From positions 1 to 64,000 of the forward strand of contig JALHMQ010000006.1 of NCBI GenBank assembly GCA_022843955.1: 64,000 bases of DNA, written 5' to 3'. A program made the translations under genes and the position numbers. Shown here one piece after another: positions 1 to 8,180 of the stretch. Source of the DNA: Burkholderiaceae bacterium (GTDB lineage: Bacteria > Pseudomonadota > Gammaproteobacteria > Burkholderiales > Burkholderiaceae_F). The stretch's first letter is position 1; each line of letters starts with the position of its first letter. The notes beneath the pieces were generated by a model. It was given only the letters and a program-made list of their open reading frames with translations. It was not told the DNA's origin and made no database searches.

Positions 1-479
1 TCCAGATCCGTATCCGCCCGATGCATCCGGCCGCGTTTGAGCAGCGGCCCGTCGGTGCGCGTGAAGGCCATGTACTTGCCGGAGTCCGGGTACTCGCACA
101 CTTCCGGAAACTCCTGCGTGCTCAGTGACAGATACTTCAATGGCGCGTCCGAGGCGTTGATGATCTGGTGCGGGTAGTCGGGGCCGGGCGGGATCGAGAT
201 CACGTCGCCGGCCTTGATCGGCAGCATCTCGCCTGCCACGCGCAGCGTGCCCGTGCCGTCGAGCACGATGAACACCTCTTCCTGCGCGTAGTGGAAGTGA
301 TAGGGGCAGGAACGTTTGCCCGGGGGCACGATGTCGATGCCGCAGCCGATGCGACGCCCCGGCATCTGCCGCGCGCCGATCACGCTGCCGCTCTGGCTGC
401 CGTCGTACAGCGGCGCACGCTCGGCGGTTTCGAGCGGTACCTCGTCGAAGTTGCGGATCAGCGCGGCGCGCAGGTCCAT
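1..479 (-). CDS. Cupin-domain protein, 3' end outside the window
   Basis: The reading frame starts at ATG 479 and runs off the left edge after about 159 codons, so the C-terminus is not seen. The visible part is a single cupin barrel: the metal-site motif HFHYAQEEVF lies near residue 62, followed by LDGTGTLRVAGE and the second-motif region PPGPDYPHQIINAS with its histidine. Cupins with this arrangement bind a metal ion, but their reactions vary widely, and nothing here fixes the substrate. It sits 37 bp downstream of metW on the same strand and may be read through from it. The phrase about spacing of HxH and E in motif 1 is seen directly; a dioxygenase or sugar-epimerase role would be a guess. 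Confidence 0.75.
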   Translation of the reverse strand, partial: MDLRAALIRNFDEVPLETAERAPLYDGSQSGSVIGARQMPGRRIGCGIDIVPPGKRSCPYHFHYAQEEVFIVLDGTGTLRVAGEMLPIKAGDVISIPPGPDYPHQIINASDAPLKYLSLSTQEFPEVCEYPDSGKYMAFTRTDGPLLKRGRMHRADTDL

Positions 480-516
480 GGCGGCTCTCCTTGAAGTACG
501 GGGAGCAGCCCGGCGC

Positions 517-1101
517 TCACCGCGTCTCGAAACGGTACACCGCCAGCGTGGCGCGCAGCGACGGCAGCACGCCCACCGCCTCACCATCGGCCAGCAACGC
601 ACGGTGCGTGATGGTCAGCCCGAGCTTGGCGGCAAGGATCTCGAAGTCCTTCGGCGTGCACAGGTGGATGTTGGGCGTGTCGTACCACTGATAGGGAATC
701 TGCTTGGTCACCGGCATGCGGCCACCGAGCAGCGACAGCGCATGGCGCCAGTGGCCGAAGTTCGGGAAGCTGACGATGCCCTGCCGCCCGACGCGCGCCA
801 TCTCGCGCAGCACCGCCTCGACCTGATGCACTGCCTGCAGCGTCTGCGACAGCACCACGGTGTCGAACTTGTCGTCCGGGAACAGGCGCAGGCCGGCATC
901 GAGGTTGGCCTGCACCACGTTGACGCCGCGCTTGACGCACTCGAGCACGTAGGCGTCGGCGATCTCCACACCGTAGCCGGCGCACTGGCGCGCGTCGCGC
1001 AGGTGCGCCAGCAGCGAGCCGTCGCCACAACCGAGATCGAGCACCTGGGTGCGCGGCGTGATCCACTCGGCGATCAGCCGCAGGTCGGCACGCAGGCTCA
1101 T
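517..1101 (-). CDS. metW: Methionine biosynthesis protein MetW
   Basis: MetW is a small SAM-dependent-methyltransferase-fold protein that occurs with MetX in Proteobacteria and is required for, or stimulates, homoserine acylation in methionine synthesis. The 194-residue product has the SAM-binding motif I VLDLGCGDGSLL near residue 22, the acidic NLDAGLRLFPD segment and the MetW-typical SFPNFGHWRHAL block. The start at ATG 1101 gives the family N-terminus (MSLRADLRLIAEWI); a longer in-frame extension upstream is arginine-rich and overlaps the metX end, so it was not used. It follows metX by 85 bp on the same strand, the standard metX-metW order in Betaproteobacteria. Confidence 0.95.
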   Translation of the reverse strand: MSLRADLRLIAEWITPRTQVLDLGCGDGSLLAHLRDARQCAGYGVEIADAYVLECVKRGVNVVQANLDAGLRLFPDDKFDTVVLSQTLQAVHQVEAVLREMARVGRQGIVSFPNFGHWRHALSLLGGRMPVTKQIPYQWYDTPNIHLCTPKDFEILAAKLGLTITHRALLADGEAVGVLPSLRATLAVYRFETR

Positions 1102-1186
1102 CGGTCGACCCTCCGCGCCACGCGCTGCGGGAGGCGCGCCCGGCAGCGGCTTGGCGCGCTCGCCAGAAGACCTTTGCGCTGCGCAC

Positions 1187-2341
1187 TCATGCCCCCACCT
1201 CCTTCGCCACGTTGTCGAAGTACGCCGCGACCATCCGGTGGTAGCGGTCGTCGTCGAGCAGGAAGGCATCGTGGCCATGCGGCGCGTCGATCTCGGCGTA
1301 GGTGACGTCGCGCCCGTTGCGTACCAGCGCCTCGACGATTTCGCGGCTGCGCTCGGGACTAAAGCGCCAGTCGGTGGTGAACGAGGCCAGCAGGAACCGG
1401 CAGGTGGCGGGTGCCAAAGCGCGCGCCAGATCGCCGCCGTGATGACGCGCCGGGTCGAAGTAGTCGAGCGCTCGCGTGATCAGGAGGTAGGTGTTGGCAT
1501 CGAAGTACTCGGAGAACTTGTCGCCCTGATAGCGCAGGTAACTCTCCACCTCGAACTCGACGCCGTAGCCGAACGCGTAGGCATCGCCGGCGGCCTTGCC
1601 GCGCAGCGCGCGGCCGAACTTCTCCGCCATGTCGTCGCCCGACAGGTAGGTGATGTGGCCGATCATGCGCGCCACCCGCAGCCCGCGCTTGGGCACCACG
1701 CCCCACGCGTAGTAGTCGCCGCCATGGAAGTCGGGGTCGCTCTGGATCGCGGTGCGCGCGACATCGTTGAAGGCGATGTTCTGCGCGCTCAGGCGCGGCG
1801 TGGTGGCGATCGCCACGCAGTGCGCAATGCGCGCGGGGTAGCGCGTGGCCCAGGCGATCGCCTGCATGCCGCCGAGCGAGCCGCCCATGACCGCGGCAAA
1901 GCGCTCGATGCCCAGCGCGTCGGCCAGGCGCACCTGTGCCTCGACCCAGTCTTCCACCGTCACCACAGGAAAGCGCGCGCCGTAGGGCTTGCCGGTGGTC
2001 GGGTCGAGCGACATCGGCCCGGTGGAGCCGAAGCACGAGCCCAGGTTGTTGACGCCGATGACGAAGTAGCGGTTGGTGTCCAGCGGCTTGCCGGGCCCGA
2101 CCATGTTGTCCCACCAGCCGAAGTTCTTCGGATCATCGGCATATACGCCGGCCACGTGATGCGAGGCATTGAGTGCGTGGCACACCAGCACGGCATTGGA
2201 ACGCGCCGCATTGAGCGTGCCGTAGGTCTCGTACATCAGGTGGTAGTCGGCCAGCGTGGCGCCGCTGGCGAGCACCAGCGGCTCGCGAAAGCGCAGCGAC
2301 TGAGGCGCGACGGTGCCGACCGACGCGGGCGGTGTGAGCAT
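1187..2341 (-). CDS. metX: Homoserine O-acyltransferase MetX
   Basis: This cytoplasmic alpha/beta-hydrolase-fold enzyme activates homoserine by transferring an acyl group from acyl-CoA, the first committed step of methionine synthesis. The 384 residues include the nucleophile elbow GGSLGGMQ near residue 150, the catalytic Asp in TTDWRFSPE and the catalytic His in PHGHDAFL near residue 355. The family splits into acetyl- and succinyl-CoA users (MetXA and MetXS); proteobacterial members are often succinyltransferases, and the motifs read here do not decide between them. ATG 2341 is preceded by a weak ribosome site and lies 22 bp after a strong intrinsic terminator in its own leader, which suggests transcription attenuation. 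Confidence 0.95.
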   Translation of the reverse strand: MLTPPASVGTVAPQSLRFREPLVLASGATLADYHLMYETYGTLNAARSNAVLVCHALNASHHVAGVYADDPKNFGWWDNMVGPGKPLDTNRYFVIGVNNLGSCFGSTGPMSLDPTTGKPYGARFPVVTVEDWVEAQVRLADALGIERFAAVMGGSLGGMQAIAWATRYPARIAHCVAIATTPRLSAQNIAFNDVARTAIQSDPDFHGGDYYAWGVVPKRGLRVARMIGHITYLSGDDMAEKFGRALRGKAAGDAYAFGYGVEFEVESYLRYQGDKFSEYFDANTYLLITRALDYFDPARHHGGDLARALAPATCRFLLASFTTDWRFSPERSREIVEALVRNGRDVTYAEIDAPHGHDAFLLDDDRYHRMVAAYFDNVAKEVGA

Positions 2342-2362
2342 GGAGTTCTGTCCGCAAACAAA

Positions 2363-2394
2363 AAACCCGACAGCCTCGCCGGCTTGTCGGGTTT
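2363..2394 (-). terminator. Intrinsic terminator inside the metX leader
   Basis: Ten-base arms AAACCCGACA (2363-2372) and TGTCGGGTTT (2385-2394), extended by an inner GCC/GGC, form a hairpin. On the minus strand it is followed by a T-rich tract (complement of 2357-2365). It ends about 20 nt before the metX start codon, so any promoter for metX upstream of it must read through. It could terminate ptsI transcripts, but ptsI stops about 170 nt earlier, so an attenuator role for metX is more likely. Confidence 0.7.
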
Positions 2395-2448
2395 GACAGG
2401 CATGACGCGCAGTGCGTCACGGATCTCTTTAGCGGTTGAGGCCCTGTC
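2395..2448 (-). promoter_or_regulatory. Structured leader preceding the metX terminator
   Basis: GACAGG (2395-2400) can pair with CCTGTC (2443-2448), closing a junction that holds an inner hairpin TGACGC/GCGTCA (2403-2408 with 2414-2419, 5-nt loop). The closing helix directly abuts the terminator hairpin, so the two could be alternatives. I do not recognise the published SAM-II or SAH riboswitch consensus in it. It may be an unlisted methionine-related riboswitch or attenuator; that is inference from position and pairing alone. Confidence 0.4.
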
Positions 2449-2562
2449 GTGGATCGGCCTGCGCCCGCAATCGGATCAACAAATCGGCGAGAGGCGCGAA
2501 GGGTAGGCGGGCCGGCACGACGTGTCAACGCGGGACGGCGACGGCAGGCCGCGCGAAGGTGC

Positions 2563-4359
2563 CTAGGCGGTGCGTGCTGCCGCGCTGCGCGCGGCCGAGC
2601 GGTTGAGCGTCTTGCGGATCTCGATCGGATCGGCGGTGCGCATTACCCGGCTGGCGAGCTGGATGGCAGATCGACGCGAGGTCTCCAGCACGCGCTGCTT
2701 GACCGCGAGGATCTGCGACGGGTGCATCGAGAACTGCTTGAGGCCGAGCCCGAGCAGCAGCTCGGTGACCTCGGTCTCGCCCGCCATTTCGCCACAGATG
2801 CTGACCGGCACGCGAGACTTCTCGCCGGTCTTGATGGTGCGGCTGATCAGTTGCAGCACCGCCGGATGCAGGTGGTCGTACAGGTGCGAGACGCTGGAGT
2901 CGGCGCGATCGATTGCCAGCGTGTACTGGATCAGGTCGTTGGTGCCGATCGACAGGAACTTGAGCCGCTTGACGAACGCCGGCAGGCTCAATGCCGCGGC
3001 CGGCACTTCGATCATGCCGCCCATCGGCACGCGCGCATCGAACTTGTGCTTGCGCTCCTTCAGCTGCTCCTTGGCGCGAGCGACGAACGCCAGCGCCGAA
3101 TCGATCTCGTGCACGTGCGCGAGCATCGGCACCAGGATGCGCACCGTGCCCACGCTGGAGGCGCGCAGGATCGCGCGCAACTGCGTGAGGAACAGTTCGG
3201 GGTAGACGAGGCAATAGCGGATCGCGCGCAGGCCGAGCGCCGGGTTGGACTCCACCGTCGGCGCTCCGGCGGCAAAGCCGAGCGAGTCGCGCGCCACCGC
3301 GTTGAGCACCTTGTCGGCGCCAACGTCGAGCGTGCGGATCACCACCGGCTTGCCTTTCATCGCGCGCGCCACCTTGGCATATGCCTCGAACTGCTCGTCT
3401 TCGTCGGGCAGCTGGTCGCGGTTCATGAACAGGAACTCGGTGCGGAACAGGCCGATGCCGTCGGCGCCCGCCTCCAGCGCATCGCGCGCATCGCCCGGCA
3501 GCTCGATGTTGGCGAGCAGGTCGATCGCGATGCCATCTTTGGTGCGCGCGATCCGGCCCTTGAGCTTGCGCAGTTCGGCGCGCTCCTCGGCGCCCTTTTT
3601 CACGCGGTCCCGGTACGCCGCGAGTTCTTCGGCGCTGGGATCGATGATCAGCCGGCCCTGGTCGGCATCGACGATCACCAGATCGCCCTCCTGGGCGATG
3701 CTGCGCACGTCGGCCAGTCCAAGGACCGCCGGCACGCCCAGGCTGCGCGCAAGGATCGCGGTGTGCGACGTGGCGCCGCCCAGCTCGGTGACGAAGCCGG
3801 CCAGATCGAGGTCGGCACGGTCCTTCAGATGCAGGATGTCGGCCGGCGCCAGGTCGTGCGCGACCAGCACCACGCGCTCGCCGTCGGCCGGCTTGCGCAC
3901 CACCGGCATGGTGGCGGTTTCGCCACCGGCGAGCGCCTTGAGCACCCGCTCGACCACCTGCCGCACGTCCTGGCTGCGGCTGCGGAAGTACTCGTCGTCG
4001 ATCGCCTCGAACTGGTCGCACACGTGCTCGAGCTGGATCGTCAGCGCCCATTCCGCATTGATCAGCTTCTGGCGCACCAGATCGCGCGGCGCATCGCACA
4101 GCATCGAGTCGTCGAGGATCATGCGGTGCAGGTCGAGGAAGGCGCGCACTTCGCTCGGCGCATCGTTGCCGACCCCTCGATGCAGCGTGTCCAGTTCGGT
4201 GCGCACCAGGGAGAACGCGTTGTTCAGCCGCGCCACCTCGTGCAGCACGTTCTTGCGCTCGATCTGGTACTGACGGATATCGAGTTCGCTGGGCGCGAGC
4301 CGATGCACGCGACCGATGGCAATGCCGCGGGAGACGCCGATACCGTTGAGTTCACGCAT
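2563..4359 (-). CDS. ptsI: Phosphoenolpyruvate-protein phosphotransferase (PTS enzyme I)
   Basis: Enzyme I takes phosphate from phosphoenolpyruvate and passes it to HPr. The product of about 598 residues has the N-terminal HPr-binding region, the swivelling domain with the phosphorylated histidine in GGATSHTAILARSLG near residue 190, and the C-terminal PEP-binding barrel with FRTEFLFMNR, GTNDLIQYTLAIDRAD and the catalytic Cys in SICGEMAGE. ATG 4359 gives the usual family start (MRELNGIGVSRGIAIG); an in-frame TTG at 4410 is less likely. It is the last gene of EIIA-ptsH-ptsI. No sugar permease lies nearby, so this branch is probably regulatory, acting through a mannose-type EIIA, as in many Betaproteobacteria. 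Confidence 0.95.
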   Translation of the reverse strand: MRELNGIGVSRGIAIGRVHRLAPSELDIRQYQIERKNVLHEVARLNNAFSLVRTELDTLHRGVGNDAPSEVRAFLDLHRMILDDSMLCDAPRDLVRQKLINAEWALTIQLEHVCDQFEAIDDEYFRSRSQDVRQVVERVLKALAGGETATMPVVRKPADGERVVLVAHDLAPADILHLKDRADLDLAGFVTELGGATSHTAILARSLGVPAVLGLADVRSIAQEGDLVIVDADQGRLIIDPSAEELAAYRDRVKKGAEERAELRKLKGRIARTKDGIAIDLLANIELPGDARDALEAGADGIGLFRTEFLFMNRDQLPDEDEQFEAYAKVARAMKGKPVVIRTLDVGADKVLNAVARDSLGFAAGAPTVESNPALGLRAIRYCLVYPELFLTQLRAILRASSVGTVRILVPMLAHVHEIDSALAFVARAKEQLKERKHKFDARVPMGGMIEVPAAALSLPAFVKRLKFLSIGTNDLIQYTLAIDRADSSVSHLYDHLHPAVLQLISRTIKTGEKSRVPVSICGEMAGETEVTELLLGLGLKQFSMHPSQILAVKQRVLETSRRSAIQLASRVMRTADPIEIRKTLNRSAARSAAARTA

Positions 4360-4507
4360 ACCGGGCAAAGTGTACGCATGGGTCGTGCAGTCGCAGCACA
4401 CCGCCAACAAACATGGTCATCGCGAAGTAGGTAGCGGCCGGCGGCCGAGCAATGCGAGGCATCAATGCCGTGCGCACGGCGATGCGCATGACCTGCGTAG
4501 GGCGAAA

Positions 4508-4774
4508 TCAGTCTTCCCCGAAGCCGGACTGGATCAGTCGGGAAATCGCCTCGAGCGCGGCCGCTTCGTCAGGCCCATCGGTATCCACGGTCACCTGCGA
4601 CCCCTGGCCCGCGGCCAACATCATCACGCCCATGATGGACTTGGCGTTGACCCGTCGGCCAGCCTTGCTGATCCACACCTCGCTGGCAAAGCGCGAGGCT
4701 ACCTGCGTCAGCTGCGCAGAAGGACGCGCATGCAGGCCGAGCTTATTGCTGATGGTGAAGTCGCGCTGGATCAA
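4508..4774 (-). CDS. ptsH: Phosphocarrier protein HPr
   Basis: HPr carries phosphate from enzyme I to the EIIA protein. The 88-residue product has the active-site histidine in LGLHARPS near residue 15 and the regulatory-serine region NAKSIMGVMMLAAGQG near residue 46, so it matches the full family length. The start is taken at TTG 4774, 9 nt after a GGGA ribosome site, because this gives the standard LIQRDFTISNKLGLHA N-terminus; no ATG fits. The gene begins inside the 3' end of the EIIA gene (32-bp overlap), which suggests translational coupling. A regulatory serine site is present, but no HPr kinase gene lies in the window. Confidence 0.92.
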   Translation of the reverse strand: MIQRDFTISNKLGLHARPSAQLTQVASRFASEVWISKAGRRVNAKSIMGVMMLAAGQGSQVTVDTDGPDEAAALEAISRLIQSGFGED

Positions 4775-5210
4775 TCGTCGTCCCGGTCCGCAGTTGCTGG
4801 TTCTGCGGCGGGGTGGACGATACCTGCACCACACCCTGAGTGCCGCCGGCGAGCGCCTTGTCCACGGTGTCGGCCAGACGGCCGTCGCGATAGCACAACG
4901 CGCGCAGCAGCATCGGCAGGTTGACGCCGGCGATCACCGCCACCCGGCCGGTTTCGGCCAGTTGCGTGGCGATGTTTCCGGGAGTGGCGCCGAAGACGTC
5001 GGTCAGCACCAGCACGCCAGCGCCGGTGTCGGCCGCCTTCACCAGCGCCTGCGCATGCGCCACCGCAGTCACCGTGTCGGCGTCGGGCGGCACGTCGAAC
5101 ACGCGCACCTGGGCCTCGGCGCGTTCCGGCGCGCAGGTGTAGACGTGCACCGCACTCGATGCCAGCGCGCTGGCCAACGGGGCGTGGGCGATGAGGACGA
5201 GGCCGATCAT
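4743..5210 (-). CDS. PTS EIIA component, mannose (ManX) family
   Basis: The 155-residue product begins MIGLVLIAHAPLASAL, where the histidine of LIAHAPLA is the expected phosphorylation site of the mannose-family EIIA fold. TDVFGATPGN and AGVNLPMLLRAL are the other typical blocks. No EIIB, EIIC or EIID gene is near, and in Betaproteobacteria such lone EIIA proteins are thought to serve regulation rather than sugar uptake. ATG 5210 is only 2 bp from the first copy of the hairpin repeat at 5212-5355 and has no clear Shine-Dalgarno sequence, so the hairpin may affect its translation. Confidence 0.9.
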   Translation of the reverse strand: MIGLVLIAHAPLASALASSAVHVYTCAPERAEAQVRVFDVPPDADTVTAVAHAQALVKAADTGAGVLVLTDVFGATPGNIATQLAETGRVAVIAGVNLPMLLRALCYRDGRLADTVDKALAGGTQGVVQVSSTPPQNQQLRTGTTIDPARLHHQQ

Positions 5211-5211
5211 G

Positions 5212-5355
5212 GGACGGTGCACTTCGGGTGTACGCGTGGCTGCGCCGCGCACGTGCACCCGAAGTGACTAGCGACGCGCCCGAGGACGGTGCACTTCGGG
5301 TGTACGCGACGCTGCGCGTCGCACGTGCACCCGAAGTGACTGACTACGCGCCCGC
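5212..5355. repeat. Two tandem 72-bp palindromic repeats with covarying stems
   Basis: Copies at 5212-5283 and 5284-5355 are identical over most of their length. Each holds outer arms CACTTCGGGTG / CACCCGAAGTG, a TAC/GTG extension with a 2-nt bulge, and an inner seven-pair stem closed by a TGC loop. The inner stem is GCGTGGC/GCCGCGC in copy 1 and GCGACGC/GCGTCGC in copy 2: both partners changed together, so pairing is kept. The repeats fill most of the 301-bp space between gshB and the EIIA gene. The rest (5356-5511) shows no recognised feature. Confidence 0.85.
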
Positions 5356-5511
5356 GTTGCGGGCGCCTATGTGCCTTGCGTCGCTGGCGCGACGCGCGGG
5401 AAGGACGGTCAGGCGCCTGCGCTTCGGAGCGGCCGGGCGCTGCGGCGCTTTCAAAGGGCAACGAGGCGGCCGGGCGTCCGCCGGGCGCGGGGCGCGGAAG
5501 ACGGGGCGTGC

Positions 5512-6477
5512 TCATGCCGGCTCCCTCGCCAATGCGGCTTCGAGGGCGTCGGTGAACATCGCCGCGACGTTGAAGCCGGTCTGTTCGGTGATTTCGACGA
5601 AGCAGGTGGGACTGGTCACGTTGACCTCGGTCAGGTACTGGCCGATCACGTCGAGGCCGACCAGCAGCAGACCACGCCGGGCAAGCACGGGGCCCAGGCG
5701 CGCGGCGATGGCCCGGTCGGCGTCGGACAGTGGACGCGCCACCCCAGTGCCGCCGGCGGCGAGGTTGCCGCGCGCTTCGCCGGGCTTGGGGATGCGCGCC
5801 AGCACGTACGGCACCGGCTCGCCCGCGATCAGCAGCACGCGCTTGTCGCCTTCGCTGATCTGCGGGATGAAGCGCTGTGCCATCACGGTGCGCGTGCCCA
5901 GCTGCGTGATGGTCTCGATGATCACGTTCAGGTTCAGATCGTCCTGCCGCAGGCGGAACACACTGGTGCCACCCATGCCGTCGAGCGGCTTGACAACGAT
6001 GTCGCCGAATTCGGCATGGAACTCGCGCAGTGCCGCCGGCTCGCGCGTCACCAGCGTGGGGACGACGAACTCCGGGAACTCGGTGATCGCCAGTTTCTCG
6101 TTGTGGTCGCGCAAGGCGCGCGGCTCGTTGAACACCCGCGCGCCGGCGCGCTGCGCCGCTTCCAGCAGATGGGTGGCATACAGATACTCGGCGTCGAACG
6201 GCGGGTCCTTGCGCATCAGCACCGCATCGAACTGGGTCAGTTCATGGCTGCCGTCCTCGCGCACCGCGTACCAGGGCGCGTCACCCGGCAGCAAGTCGAG
6301 CAGCTGGGACAGCGCACGCACCTTGCCGTCGCGCCAGCGCAGGGCGGCCGCCTCGCAGGCCCAGACGTCATGGCCGCGGCGTGCCGCCTCGCGCATCATC
6401 GCGATGCTGGTGTCCTTGTAGGCCTTCAGGTCGTCGAGCGGATCGACGATGAACAGCAGCGACAACCCCTGCGCCAT
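5512..6477 (-). CDS. gshB: Glutathione synthetase
   Basis: GshB joins gamma-glutamylcysteine and glycine with ATP to make glutathione. The 321-residue product has the N-terminal FIVDPLDDLKAYKDTS motif, the MRKDPPFDAEYLYAT substrate region, the ATP-grasp segments VVKPLDGMGGTSVFRL and EGDKRVLLIAGEPVPY, and the C-terminal NVTSPTCFVEI block. The length equals that of the bacterial family. It starts 9 bp after the gshA stop on the same strand, so the two form a glutathione operon. The 3' side runs into the paired hairpin repeats before the EIIA gene. Confidence 0.96.
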   Translation of the reverse strand: MAQGLSLLFIVDPLDDLKAYKDTSIAMMREAARRGHDVWACEAAALRWRDGKVRALSQLLDLLPGDAPWYAVREDGSHELTQFDAVLMRKDPPFDAEYLYATHLLEAAQRAGARVFNEPRALRDHNEKLAITEFPEFVVPTLVTREPAALREFHAEFGDIVVKPLDGMGGTSVFRLRQDDLNLNVIIETITQLGTRTVMAQRFIPQISEGDKRVLLIAGEPVPYVLARIPKPGEARGNLAAGGTGVARPLSDADRAIAARLGPVLARRGLLLVGLDVIGQYLTEVNVTSPTCFVEITEQTGFNVAAMFTDALEAALAREPA

Positions 6478-6486
6478 GCGCTGCGC

Positions 6487-7830
6487 TCAGCCGACCGCTG
6501 CAACCGCAGGCAGCGCTGCCGCGCCGGCGGCGAGCGGCGCCGGCAGCAGGTGCGCGGTGCGATCGAGCTCGATCGATGCCGCCGCCAGCGCCAGCCGCGC
6601 CACCACGCCATAGCTGTAGAAGCGGTTGGGGGCGGCATCGGCCGGGGCGTTGCAGTCGGGCAGGTTGCAGCTGCTGGCAAAGGCAAGCGGCACGAAGTGC
6701 ATGCCCGGAGCATTGAGGTTCTCGTCGATCCCCCGCTCCTTGTTGACGCGATAGAAGCCACCGACCACATAGCGGTCGATCATGTAGACGACCGGCTCGG
6801 CGACCGCGTCTTCCACCGTCTCGCGCGTGGCCACGCCCTCCTGGATGATGACGTCGGAGACCTGCAGGCCCTCCTTGACGACCGCCATCTTGTTGCGCTG
6901 CTTGCGATTGAGGTCGCGCACCTCGCTCGCATCGCGCACCGTCATGATGCCCATGCCGTAGGTGCCGGCATCGGCCTTGACGATCACGAACGGCGCATCG
7001 GTGATGCCGTACTCCTTGTACTTGGCGCGGATGCGCGTGAGCACCAGGTCCACGCTCTCGCTCAGGCAGTCCTCGCCCTCGCGCGCCTGGAAGTCGACCG
7101 AGCTGCAGCGGGCGAAGTACGGATTGATCATCCACGGATCGATCGACAGCAGCTTGGCGAAGTCGTCGGCCACCTCGTCATAGGAGGCGAAGTGGTGCGA
7201 CTTGCGCCGGACCGTCCAGCCGGCGTGCAGCGGCGGCACCAGCACCTGGTCGTCGAGGTTGCGCAGGATCGCCGGGGTACCGGCAGACAGATCGTTGTTG
7301 AGCAGGATCGCGCACGGATCGAAGCCCGCGACGCCGACCCGGTTCTTGGCGCGCACCAGCGGTTCCAGGCGCAGCGTCTCGCCGGTAGGCAGTTCCAGCG
7401 TAGTGGGTTCGCGGATGTCATCCGACAGCGAGCCGATGCGCACTTCCAGCCCAGTCATGCCCAGGATCCGTGCAAGACGCGCCACGTTGGTGAGGTAATA
7501 GGTGTTGCGCGTGTGACGCTCGGGAATCAGCAGCAGGTTGCGCGCGTCCGGGCACAGATGTTCGATCGCCGCCTGCGCCGCCTGCACCGCGCAAGGCAGC
7601 ATCGCGTCGGACAGGTTGTTGAAGCCACCGGGGAACAGGTTCATGTCCACCGGCGCCAGCTTGAAGCCGGCGTTGCGCAGGTCGACCGAGCCATAGAACG
7701 GCGGCGTGTGGTCCTGCCAATACATCCGGAACCAGCGCTCGATGGCGGGCATCGAGTCGAGGATGCGCTGTTCAAGTTCGAGCAGCGGGCCGCTTTGGGC
7801 AGTGACCAGATGAGGGACGGGATGCGGCAT
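6487..7830 (-). CDS. gshA: Glutamate-cysteine ligase, GshA of the proteobacterial type
   Basis: This enzyme catalyses the first, rate-limiting step of glutathione synthesis (glutamate plus cysteine plus ATP). The 447-residue product belongs to the family found in Betaproteobacteria that is unrelated in sequence to E. coli GshA. Blocks include FYGSVDLRNAGFKLAPVD, NNDLSAGTPAIL, VIVKADAGTYGMGIMTVRD and VVGGFYRVNKERG. ATG 7830 follows the ribosome site AGAAGGA by 5 nt; the longer frame upstream lacks a ribosome site. It leads the gshA-gshB operon. A strong minus-strand terminator lies 105 bp before it, so it needs its own promoter between the two or a regulated read-through. Confidence 0.95.
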   Translation of the reverse strand: MPHPVPHLVTAQSGPLLELEQRILDSMPAIERWFRMYWQDHTPPFYGSVDLRNAGFKLAPVDMNLFPGGFNNLSDAMLPCAVQAAQAAIEHLCPDARNLLLIPERHTRNTYYLTNVARLARILGMTGLEVRIGSLSDDIREPTTLELPTGETLRLEPLVRAKNRVGVAGFDPCAILLNNDLSAGTPAILRNLDDQVLVPPLHAGWTVRRKSHHFASYDEVADDFAKLLSIDPWMINPYFARCSSVDFQAREGEDCLSESVDLVLTRIRAKYKEYGITDAPFVIVKADAGTYGMGIMTVRDASEVRDLNRKQRNKMAVVKEGLQVSDVIIQEGVATRETVEDAVAEPVVYMIDRYVVGGFYRVNKERGIDENLNAPGMHFVPLAFASSCNLPDCNAPADAAPNRFYSYGVVARLALAAASIELDRTAHLLPAPLAAGAAALPAVAAVG

Positions 7831-7934
7831 GACTGTCCTTCTGCCCTTCCGACGCTGGTTTGCCGGAAAAGGATGTCCTTGGGGCGGCGATTGTAGCCAA
7901 GCGCCCGCGCCGACCGGCGTCGGCGACATCCGCG

Positions 7935-7964
7935 AAAAAAAAGGGCACCCCGAAGGGTGCCCTT
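7935..7964 (-). terminator. Strong intrinsic terminator upstream of gshA
   Basis: Perfect arms AAGGGCACCC (7941-7950) and GGGTGCCCTT (7955-7964) with a CGAA loop are followed on the minus strand by eight T residues. It ends transcripts coming from the right. It lies 133 bp beyond the amtB terminator, so it probably serves a separate short transcript or a gshA leader. Confidence 0.8.
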
Positions 7965-8095
7965 AAAATCGCCTGGTTTGTCTGCGAGAGAGCGGGCAGA
8001 CAGGCGAGCTAGGGAGACACGCCATTAAGTCATGCAAGAGGTATGCCGGCTACGGGCCGTTTGAAGGAAAGAGTTCCGTCGCAAGCACGACCCCA
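7965..8095 (-). ncRNA. Candidate small RNA or gshA leader RNA
   Basis: This 131-bp stretch lies between two minus-strand terminators and contains no plausible gene. Just before the second terminator a hairpin can form between 7971-7985 and 7996-8005 (GCCTG...TCTGC with GCAGACAGGC, the left arm split by five unpaired bases). A structured element directly followed by a terminator with eight T residues is the usual layout of a small RNA. No convincing -35/-10 pair was found, so the 5' end and even transcription are uncertain. Confidence 0.25.
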
Positions 8096-8100
8096 GCACA

Positions 8101-8134
8101 AACGCCAAGGGCCGCTTGCGCGGCCCTTGGCGTT
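8101..8134 (-). terminator. amtB terminator hairpin
   Basis: Fifteen-base perfect arms AACGCCAAGGGCCGC (8101-8115) and GCGGCCCTTGGCGTT (8120-8134) enclose a four-base loop, 47 bp downstream of the amtB stop codon. The T tract is short on the minus strand, but the stem is very strong. Confidence 0.75.
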
Positions 8135-8180
8135 CGATCAGGCGGACCTCATGCGAAACGCATGGGATCCGCCGCTGACA

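Noticed and set aside
2449-4434. 661-codon plus-strand frame opposite ptsI
   Set aside because: Shadow of ptsI with the same biased composition.
5207-5515. Minus-strand frame through the hairpin repeats
   Set aside because: Its C-terminal half is just the translated 72-bp repeat and the rest is Arg/Pro-rich; no ribosome site.
5371-7896. 841-codon plus-strand frame opposite gshB and gshA
   Set aside because: Antisense shadow; composition is His/Gln/Arg-rich and both genes on the other strand are certain.
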